A stretch of DNA of 6,673 nt from an uncultured Gemmatimonadales bacterium. Lineage in GTDB: Bacteria > Gemmatimonadota > Gemmatimonadetes > Longimicrobiales > Gaopeijiaceae. Location: positions 1 to 6,673 of the forward strand of contig CALJKZ010000170.1 of assembly GCA_937983085.1 (NCBI GenBank). The letters are read 5' to 3'. The notes beneath the pieces are model-generated. The model had not been told where the DNA came from, made no database searches, and worked only from the letters and a program-made list of their open reading frames with translations. Shown piece after piece: positions 1 to 5,274 of this stretch (positions are counted from its first letter, which is position 1; the number at the start of each line of letters is the position of its first letter). The position numbers and the translations under genes were made by a program.

Positions 1-1235
1 GTGGCAGCGCGGCCGGCGGCCTCGAGCGCGCCGACACGCGCGGCATCGGACCGTCGAGGTCGGAGGGAGGCACCCGGACCGGCACGGGGGGTCGCTACCA
101 GTACCACTTCCGGGGCCGCGGAGGGGTGGCCCTCAACTATCGGAGGGTGGCGTCGCAGACCCAGGTCGACGCCTATGCACCGGAGTCGAGCCGAAAGGAC
201 GTCACGCTGCAGGCGTCCTGGCGCCCCGTGGAGGGTGTCGTCATCGAGGCGGTGACGGGTCGGTCCACGGTGGAGCGCGATCCCGTGGGCGGCGCGACCC
301 ACACACGGGTCGGGGGCACCCGGGCCCAACATGGGGTGGCGGTGAGTCTCTCCCGCGCCGGGGCTTGGGCACGGGGATCGTATCGACTCTTCGAGGGCGA
401 TCTCCCGTCGGGCCGGGTGGGTGTGTCGGGAGGCGTGGCTCACCCGAGGTGGGGCGGCGTCGCCGGGCAATGGGAGCGCTCGACGTGGCGCGGTGAGGGC
501 GCCGCCGCGATGGGGCTGCGGATGTGGCTCCGACCCGTTTCGTGGGTGACGGTCTTCGGCCACTACGAAACGGGGGACTACGGATTCCGCGAGGGACCGG
601 TGTCCGACGGTCCTCCTCCACCCCCGCTCGTGGATGACGGAGGAGTCCCGGGCTCGGCCCTCGTACAGGAGCGGGAAGGCCTGCGCGTCGGCGGGATGGT
701 GTCCCTGTGGGGCGCCTCTCTCGGCGGGGCGGCGCTGTACGGCTACGCCGACGCGGTGGCGCCTCTGGGGACGGAGTTGGACGCAGGCGCTCCCGTGGCC
801 GTCGGGGTTCACCGGAACGGGTACGAGTCGATGGCGGTGCTGCCGCTCCCCCTCGACGGACTCACGTTGGAAGGGTCGTACCAGTGGTGGGACGAGGAAG
901 GGCCGTACCTTCCGGACCAGATCTATCGCGGCTCCTTCGAGTTCCACCGGGTGTTCATGGATTCGGGCAATCTCGAGCTGTGGGCCTCACTGGGCGTTCG
1001 GGGCCACGATCCCATGCTCACGTTCGCGCCGACGACGCCCGAGGCCGAGGGGAGCATCGAACGGGTGCCCTTCTTCCAGAGCTGGTACGCCCACGCGCAA
1101 GTGCGTGTCGTCACCGTCCGCCTGTGGTTGGGGATGGACAACATGACGTTTCGACGGAACCTCCAGACGCACCCGGGGCGTCTGCTTCCGTACGCCCGGA
1201 GCTTCTTCGCCCTCCGATGGGACATGTGGAATTGA
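1..1235 (+). CDS. Outer-membrane beta-barrel protein, C-terminal part (TonB-receptor-like or porin-like), 5' end outside window
   Basis: The frame is open from base 3 to the TGA at 1233-1235, giving 410 visible residues, so the gene starts before the window. The GTG at 126 is probably internal: it has no spaced Shine-Dalgarno, no signal peptide follows it, and strand-like sequence (GRYQYHFRG) lies just upstream. The protein has many short alternating polar/hydrophobic stretches rich in Gly, Trp and Tyr, separated by loops, including a loop with five prolines near 610-630. There are no long hydrophobic helices. It ends in an aromatic-rich strand, FFALRWDMWN, which resembles the C-terminal signal recognised by the BAM complex. 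Barrels of this kind sit in the outer membrane and take up or exchange solutes; the substrate cannot be told here. The segment before the last strand (NMTFRRNLQTHPGRLLP) recalls the C-terminus of TonB-dependent receptors. No plug domain is visible, so a porin-like or unclassified barrel remains possible. The first 30 visible residues are low-complexity Gly/Arg/Thr. Confidence 0.78.
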   Translation, partial: GSAAGGLERADTRGIGPSRSEGGTRTGTGGRYQYHFRGRGGVALNYRRVASQTQVDAYAPESSRKDVTLQASWRPVEGVVIEAVTGRSTVERDPVGGATHTRVGGTRAQHGVAVSLSRAGAWARGSYRLFEGDLPSGRVGVSGGVAHPRWGGVAGQWERSTWRGEGAAAMGLRMWLRPVSWVTVFGHYETGDYGFREGPVSDGPPPPPLVDDGGVPGSALVQEREGLRVGGMVSLWGASLGGAALYGYADAVAPLGTELDAGAPVAVGVHRNGYESMAVLPLPLDGLTLEGSYQWWDEEGPYLPDQIYRGSFEFHRVFMDSGNLELWASLGVRGHDPMLTFAPTTPEAEGSIERVPFFQSWYAHAQVRVVTVRLWLGMDNMTFRRNLQTHPGRLLPYARSFFALRWDMWN

Positions 1236-1261
1236 GGACCGTTACCTTCCTCGCCTTCCAT

Positions 1262-1269
1262 GGAGGTGA
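1262..1269 (+). promoter_or_regulatory. Strong Shine-Dalgarno for yicC
   Basis: GGAGGTGA lies three bases before the GTG at 1273 (five bases if the core GGAGGT is counted). It is a near-perfect match to the 16S 3' end. It fixes the GTG, rather than the ATG at 1285, as the yicC start, in agreement with the conserved MIRSMTG N-terminus. The intergenic gap 1236-1272 holds little else; no convincing terminator was seen after the barrel gene. Confidence 0.85.
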
Positions 1270-1272
1270 CGA

Positions 1273-2160
1273 GTGATCCGGAGCATGACCGGCTACGGTG
1301 ATGCCGAGGGGGATTCCCCGGCCGGACGGATTCGCGTCGAGGTGAAGTCCGTCAATCATCGGTTCTTCAATACCAACATCCGAACGCCTTCGGGGTTCGA
1401 CCGCTACGAGAAGGCCATCGGCGACGCCCTCAAGGTCCACCTGGCCCGGGGCCACATCTCCGTGTCCCTCACCGTCGATCGCTCGACGGTGGCCGACGAC
1501 GGAACGGCCCGGGTGGACGTCGAGAAGGCACGGGCCTACCAGAACGCCCTGGTCCGGCTCCGCGACGAACTCGGTCTTGCCGGCGAGCCCGACCTCGCGC
1601 TCATCGCCCGCTTCTCCGACGTCTTCCGAGCCCCCGACGTCGACCGGACCGAAGGAATCGACGAGGCGCTGCTCGTGGATCTCACGGACCGGGCGGCCCA
1701 GGCGTGCCTGGCCATGCGCATGGCTGAGGGCCAGCGGCTGGAGTCGGACCTCGAGGGTCGCCTCACGGCCATGGAGGCCCAGCTCGATGTGGTGGAGGCT
1801 CGCGCTCCACAGCGGCTCCTGGAGCACCGCGATCGCCTCAGGGAAGCCATTCGCCAGTTGTCGGAACAGGTGGACGTCGACGAGGAACGCCTCGCCCGGG
1901 AGGTGGCCTACACCGCGGAGCGGTGGGACATCAACGAAGAGGTCGTTCGCTTCCGCTCGCACATCGAGCTCTTCCGCGACGCCCTCGCCGGGGATGGCGC
2001 GGAGCCCGTGGGCAAGCGCCTGGGCTTCCTGGTGCAGGAGATGCACCGCGAGGCGAACACGGTCGGCTCCAAGGCGAACGACGCGGAATTGGCCGAGGCC
2101 GCCGTAGCCATCAAGGAGGAGATCGAACGTCTCCGCGAACAGATCGAGAACGTCGAATGA
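1273..2160 (+). CDS. yicC: YicC family endoribonuclease
   Basis: The product is 295 residues, close to the 287 of E. coli YicC. Family members are cytoplasmic RNA-binding endoribonucleases; in E. coli YicC has been linked to turnover of small RNAs. The N-terminal YicC_N domain (about 1-155) opens with MIRSMTGYG and contains EVKSVNHRFF (23-32), both hallmark stretches. The middle (about 155-205) is probably helical or coiled. The C-terminal DUF1732 domain (about 205-295) carries the ERWDINEEVVRFRSH stretch (216-230), GKRLGFLVQEMHREANT (247-263) and the terminal helix ending EQIENVE. Those C-terminal segments align closely with E. coli YicC. The GTG start is set by the Shine-Dalgarno at 1262. 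The stop overlaps the gmk start by ATGA, which suggests translational coupling. yicC next to gmk is a common arrangement. Nothing is truncated or missing. Confidence 0.97.
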   Translation: MIRSMTGYGDAEGDSPAGRIRVEVKSVNHRFFNTNIRTPSGFDRYEKAIGDALKVHLARGHISVSLTVDRSTVADDGTARVDVEKARAYQNALVRLRDELGLAGEPDLALIARFSDVFRAPDVDRTEGIDEALLVDLTDRAAQACLAMRMAEGQRLESDLEGRLTAMEAQLDVVEARAPQRLLEHRDRLREAIRQLSEQVDVDEERLAREVAYTAERWDINEEVVRFRSHIELFRDALAGDGAEPVGKRLGFLVQEMHREANTVGSKANDAELAEAAVAIKEEIERLREQIENVE

Positions 2161-2864
2161 GTGGTCGGAACGGGACGGGAATCTCGGCCGACGAGGAGGT
2201 GGCGGGACGATTCCCCCGAGCCCGGCCCCTGGTGCTGGCCGCGACCAGCGGAACAGGGAAGACCACCATCGCCCGTCGCCTCGTCGATGGATCGGACCGC
2301 TACGTCTTCTCAATTTCGGCCACCACGCGACCCGCTCGTCCCGGTGAACGCGACGGGGTGGACTACCACTTCCTCGACGAGGACGACTTCGAACGTCGGA
2401 TCGAGGCGGGGGAGTTCGTGGAGTGGGCCCGTGTCCACGACCGGTTGTACGGAACCCCCCTCTCGGAGATCGAATCGGAGGCGCACCGGGGCCGGCACGT
2501 CGTGCTCGACATCGACGTGCAGGGAGCACGACAGATCAAGAAGGCCATTCCCGACGCCGTTCTCATCTTCGTTCTGCCGCCTTCTGTTGATATAATGATG
2601 GTTCGTCTGAAACGTCGCGGGACGGAGGCACCGGAGAACATCGCCCGGCGTCTCCTGTCGGCCCTCGACGAACTGAAGGCGGTGCCGGATTTCGACTACG
2701 TCGTGGTGAACGACGACCTCGACGAGTGTCTCGCCGAGATCCGACTCATCATGGAGGAGGGGCAGGAGCCGGCGGCCCCCGAGATGGACGCCGAGGATCT
2801 CCGCGCGGAGATCGCTCGGATCCTGGATTCCGAATACGGACCCTACGTGCAGGACGAACGATAA
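2157..2864 (+). CDS. gmk: Guanylate kinase
   Basis: Guanylate kinase transfers phosphate from ATP to GMP to make GDP in the cytoplasm. The start is the ATG inside the ATGA overlap with yicC, giving 235 residues against 207 in E. coli. The P-loop is ATSGTGKTT (29-37). The first glycine of the generic Walker A is alanine, as in E. coli Gmk (APSGAGKS), while the usual proline is Thr30. GMP-binding residues are seen in SISATTRPARPGE (52-64) and in Tyr70 and Tyr98-Gly-Thr (98-100). Ala60 replaces the frequent proline. The core strand VLDIDVQGARQIKK (116-129) and the lid RLKRRG (150-155) are intact, and VVNDD (183-187) matches the family. About 20 extra residues at the N-terminus and a charged tail of about 30 residues at the C-terminus extend beyond the usual core. 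No good Shine-Dalgarno precedes the ATG, so translation is probably coupled to yicC. Confidence 0.97.
   Translation: MSGRNGTGISADEEVAGRFPRARPLVLAATSGTGKTTIARRLVDGSDRYVFSISATTRPARPGERDGVDYHFLDEDDFERRIEAGEFVEWARVHDRLYGTPLSEIESEAHRGRHVVLDIDVQGARQIKKAIPDAVLIFVLPPSVDIMMVRLKRRGTEAPENIARRLLSALDELKAVPDFDYVVVNDDLDECLAEIRLIMEEGQEPAAPEMDAEDLRAEIARILDSEYGPYVQDER
2568..2596 (+). promoter_or_regulatory. Candidate internal promoter within gmk (extended -10)
   Basis: TGATATAAT at 2588-2596 is a perfect extended -10 (TGn plus TATAAT). It lies in a stretch (2581-2615) of only about 37% GC inside an otherwise very GC-rich gene. A poor -35 candidate, TTCGTT, sits 17 bases upstream at 2568-2573, matching the sigma-70 consensus only in its first two bases. 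Transcription from here would run toward rpoZ and coaBC, with about 270 bases of leader before rpoZ. It is also simply the codons of gmk residues Val-Asp-Ile-Met-Met, so this could be chance. Confidence 0.3.
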
Positions 2865-2868
2865 GGAG
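2863..2868 (+). promoter_or_regulatory. Shine-Dalgarno for rpoZ, overlapping gmk stop
   Basis: AAGGAG begins within the gmk TAA stop and ends five bases before the rpoZ ATG at 2874. It supports this start. The placement means ribosomes ending gmk arrive directly on the rpoZ initiation region. Confidence 0.8.
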
Positions 2869-2873
2869 CACCC

Positions 2874-3092
2874 ATGCGGGTTTTCACACCTGATCAGGTC
2901 GCGACGGGCACCGAGAGCAAGTACCTCGGTGTGCTCGTGGCGGCGAAGTACGCGCGCGAACTCAACTCCCTTCCCAGCGAGGCAATGCCTCTCGGTGAGG
3001 AGAAGAAGCTTACGACGCGTTCCCTGGAGGCGCTGACCTCCGGCCAGATCGAGTTCCGGTTGGTGAAGCGCCGGCGTCGCGAAGAGCTCTAG
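2874..3092 (+). CDS. rpoZ: RNA polymerase omega subunit
   Basis: This 72-residue protein matches the omega subunit, which binds the beta' subunit of RNA polymerase and helps it fold and assemble. The family signature is SKYLGVLVAAKYAREL (15-30), equivalent to the helix with NRF.LVLVAARRAR in E. coli. It is followed by a short variable loop and the KLTTRSLEALTSGQIEFR segment (45-62), equivalent to KTTVIALREIEEG. The C-terminus is very basic (KRRRR, 65-69). It is shorter than E. coli omega (91 residues) but within the range of short omegas in other phyla. Its place directly after gmk is the common bacterial order, which adds weight to the call. A good Shine-Dalgarno supports the ATG. Confidence 0.93.
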   Translation: MRVFTPDQVATGTESKYLGVLVAAKYARELNSLPSEAMPLGEEKKLTTRSLEALTSGQIEFRLVKRRRREEL

Positions 3093-3112
3093 CCTCCGCC
3101 TCGGGACGCACG

Positions 3113-4375
3113 GTGACCACCGCTCTCGTCCCGCGCCGCCCCTGGAAGGACCGACGTGTCGTTCTGGGGGTGACCGGCGGCATCGCCGCCTACAAGTCCG
3201 TCCAGCTCGCTCGTGACCTGACGCGGCTGGGGGCCACAGTGGACGTGGTCCTCACGCGATCGGCCCAGAAGTTCGTGGCGCCCCTTTCCTTCGAGGGCGT
3301 CACGGGGCGCACCGCCCTCACCGACCTGTTCTCGGCCGAAGGGGCTGCGCTGCACATTCGCCTCGGTCGGGAGGCCGACGTCGTGTGCATCGCCCCCGCC
3401 GGGGCCGACTTCATTGCCCGGGCCGCTCAGGGCCGCGCCGACGATCTCATCTGCACCACCCTCCTGGCCACCCGGGCGCCGGTTCTCGTGTGCCCGGCCA
3501 TGAACGACCGGATGTTCGCCCATCGCCAGGTCCAGGCGAACCTCCGCCACCTCCGTGACGAGCTGGGCTACCACGTGGTCGGGCCCGCCAAGGGCGCCCT
3601 CGCCGTCGGAGAGGGGCAGGGGCCCGGACGGATGCTCGAGCCGTGGCAGATCGAGGAGGCCGTGGGACGGGCCCTCACCGCGACGTCCTCTCTCAGCGGC
3701 GCCCGGGTCCTCGTGACGGCCGGACCCACTCGCGAAGCCATCGACGCCGTGCGCTACGTGGGCAATCGCTCGTCGGGCCGCATGGGGTACGCCATTGCCG
3801 CTGCCGCCTGGCGCCGCGGTGCCGAGGTGACGCTCGTATCCGGGCCGTCCGCCCTCGAGGCTCCCTACGGCGTCGAGACGGTGCGCGTCGAGACCGCTCG
3901 CGAGATGGACGCTGCGGTTTCCTCCCGAATCGAGAGCGCCGACGTCAGCGTCTTCGCCGCAGCAGTCGCCGACTACCGGCCGGCAGACCCGAAGGACGGG
4001 AAGATCAAGCGGAAGGACGCAGGTGACGGTCTCACGCTCACGCTCGTCGAGAATCCCGACGTCGCCCTGGGGACGGTGCCCCGTAGAAGGGCAGGCAGCG
4101 TGACCGTGGGCTTCGCCCTCGAGACCGACGACCTGGAGGCCCACGCCGAGGAGAAGCTGAAGCGGAAGGCCTTCGATCTGCTCGTGGCCAACGACGCCAC
4201 CGAGGAAGGGGCTGGCTTCGAGGTGGATACCAATCGCGTGACGCTCTTCCACGCGTCGGGCCAGCGCGAAGCCCTGCCACTCCTGTCGAAGGACGACGTT
4301 GCCGAAGAGATCCTCGACCGCGCGGCGACGATTCTGCAGGATGGCGGTGGGGCGCCGTCCGGGGTGGACTCGTGA
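3113..4375 (+). CDS. coaBC: Bifunctional phosphopantothenoylcysteine decarboxylase / phosphopantothenate-cysteine ligase
   Basis: CoaBC carries out two steps of coenzyme A synthesis. CoaB joins cysteine to 4'-phosphopantothenate using CTP, and CoaC then decarboxylates the product to 4'-phosphopantetheine with FMN. The protein has 420 residues, a usual length (E. coli about 406). The flavoprotein half (about 14-190) shows VTGGIAAYK (20-28), the active-site histidine in LHIRLG (His81) and the PAMN motif (128-131). The lid reads LAVGEGQGPGRM (163-174), with Val165 where E. coli has Cys158. The synthetase half (about 195-405) has VTAGPTREAIDAVRY (201-215), Asn218 in GNRSSGRMG, AAAVADYRP (282-290), KIKR (297-300) and ENPD (313-316). 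The GTG start lies 20 bases after rpoZ with only a weak GGGA in front; no alternative start exists between the rpoZ stop and it. The stop overlaps the next gene by GTGA. Confidence 0.97.
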   Translation: MTTALVPRRPWKDRRVVLGVTGGIAAYKSVQLARDLTRLGATVDVVLTRSAQKFVAPLSFEGVTGRTALTDLFSAEGAALHIRLGREADVVCIAPAGADFIARAAQGRADDLICTTLLATRAPVLVCPAMNDRMFAHRQVQANLRHLRDELGYHVVGPAKGALAVGEGQGPGRMLEPWQIEEAVGRALTATSSLSGARVLVTAGPTREAIDAVRYVGNRSSGRMGYAIAAAAWRRGAEVTLVSGPSALEAPYGVETVRVETAREMDAAVSSRIESADVSVFAAAVADYRPADPKDGKIKRKDAGDGLTLTLVENPDVALGTVPRRRAGSVTVGFALETDDLEAHAEEKLKRKAFDLLVANDATEEGAGFEVDTNRVTLFHASGQREALPLLSKDDVAEEILDRAATILQDGGGAPSGVDS

Positions 4376-5274
4376 GCCGGCGCCCCTCTGCCTCCGAATC
4401 CGCCCGCCTCCTCAGGCAGCGCCTGGAGATGGGAGGGGGAGAGATCTTCCTGGAAGGGCTGACCCGGGAGGAAGCGTTGAGGCTCGTGGCTGCTGCTCGC
4501 TCGTCGGCTTCCGACGAGGCGGGCGAACGGGGCCCCGTCAGCGACTCTTCGAATCCGAAGGCCCCGTCGGTGCCCCGTCCGGACCGAGGGAGCGGAGCGC
4601 GGCCCAGGAAGGGGGCCGAAGCCCGGCCCGAAACGGGGGCTGAAGCCCGGCCCGAAAAGGGCGCCGGGGAACGCACTGCGTCCGTGCCTTCCGCGGACGG
4701 CGCACTGCCCGACGACTACGACGCGCTGCGCCAGGAGGCACTCCAATGCACGCGGTGCCGCCTGTGCGAGGGCCGCACCCAGGTCGTCTTCTCCGATGGC
4801 CCTCGCGACGCCCGGCTCATGGTCGTGGGCGAGGCTCCCGGCGCCAACGAGGACGAGACCGGGATCCCCTTCGTCGGGGCGGCCGGACAGTACCTCGACC
4901 TCCTCCTGGCCACGGTAGGGTTGAGTCGGCAGGAGAGCGTCTACATCGCCAACGTCCTCAAGTGTCGCCCCCCGGGGAATCGCGATCCCAAGCCCGACGA
5001 GATCGAGACGTGTTCGCCGTACCTGCGAAAGCAGATCGATCTGGTACGCCCCGAGGCTCTCCTCGCCGTGGGTTCGTTCTCGGGGAAGCTCCTCACCGGA
5101 CGGGACAAGGTCTCCCTCGGGCGCCTCAGGGGTGAGGTGCACAGCTATCACGGCGTCCCCCTGGTGGTGACGTACCACCCGGCGGCGCTGCCCCGGAATC
5201 CGCGCTCGCTGGGGCCCTTCTGGGACGACCTGCAGCGTCTCCGTGAGGTCCTGGCCCGGGGCGACTCCTCCTGA
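4372..5274 (+). CDS. Family 4 uracil-DNA glycosylase (iron-sulfur) with N-terminal extension
   Basis: The enzyme removes uracil from DNA, arising from cytosine deamination or dUTP misincorporation, and starts base excision repair. The catalytic domain spans about 115-296 of 300 residues. Four likely 4Fe-4S ligands are Cys126, Cys129, Cys198 and Cys214 (C-x2-C, then C-x15-C); Cys132 is an extra cysteine. The active-site motif is GEAPGANEDETGIPFVG (153-169), with Phe167 likely stacking on uracil. NVLKCRPPGNRDP (194-206) supplies the conserved Asn194, and TYHPAALPRNP (267-277) supplies His269. Before the domain come a probable amphipathic helix (residues 8-43, containing GGEIFLEGLTREEALRLV) and a linker (about 44-112) rich in Arg, Pro, Gly and Ala, which includes three 8-residue repeats. 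The linker is probably disordered. The GTG start overlaps the coaBC stop by four bases, with an SD-like GGGGTGG at 4361-4367. Family and chemistry are firm; the role of the extension is unknown. Confidence 0.95.
   Translation: MSRRPSASESARLLRQRLEMGGGEIFLEGLTREEALRLVAAARSSASDEAGERGPVSDSSNPKAPSVPRPDRGSGARPRKGAEARPETGAEARPEKGAGERTASVPSADGALPDDYDALRQEALQCTRCRLCEGRTQVVFSDGPRDARLMVVGEAPGANEDETGIPFVGAAGQYLDLLLATVGLSRQESVYIANVLKCRPPGNRDPKPDEIETCSPYLRKQIDLVRPEALLAVGSFSGKLLTGRDKVSLGRLRGEVHSYHGVPLVVTYHPAALPRNPRSLGPFWDDLQRLREVLARGDSS
4594..4665 (+). repeat. Three tandem 24-bp units inside the UDG linker
   Basis: The units are 4594-4617, 4618-4641 and 4642-4665, in frame with the gene. They encode GARPRKGA, EARPETGA and EARPEKGA. 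Units 2 and 3 differ at only three or so positions near their ends; unit 1 is more diverged. Each junction forms a small inverted repeat, GGGC-NGAA-GCCC (4613-4624 and 4637-4648), and CCCG-AAA-CGGG lies at 4627-4637. Because 24 is a multiple of three, copy-number change would keep the reading frame. A repeat-driven expansion of a flexible linker is the simplest reading. Confidence 0.85.

Noticed and set aside
1..255. Plus-strand frame starting with GTG at base 1
   Set aside because: Arg/Ala/Ser/Pro-rich translation without structure. The frame beginning at base 3 gives beta-strand-like sequence continuous with the barrel protein.
1236..1272. Possible terminator between the barrel gene and yicC (CCTTCCATGGAGG)
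   Set aside because: Only a very short imperfect palindrome around CCATGG with no loop of useful size and no T-run. It overlaps the Shine-Dalgarno.
1111..2529. Long minus-strand open frame (472 residues) opposite yicC and gmk
   Set aside because: It lies antisense to two clearly conserved genes, and its length follows from GC-rich third positions leaving few stops. The product is low-complexity with no recognisable domain.
3089..4252. Minus-strand open frame (387 residues) opposite coaBC
   Set aside because: It covers coaBC almost exactly in antisense and shows no motif or credible start context; a codon-bias shadow.
4609..4670. Possible G-quadruplex from G-runs in the repeat region
   Set aside because: The G-runs are separated by about 20 bases of C-rich sequence that would pair with them instead, so hairpins are more likely.
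3973..5178. Minus-strand open frame (401 residues) opposite coaBC and the glycosylase
   Set aside because: Antisense shadow of two well-supported genes; Arg/Pro/Gly-rich with no family resemblance.
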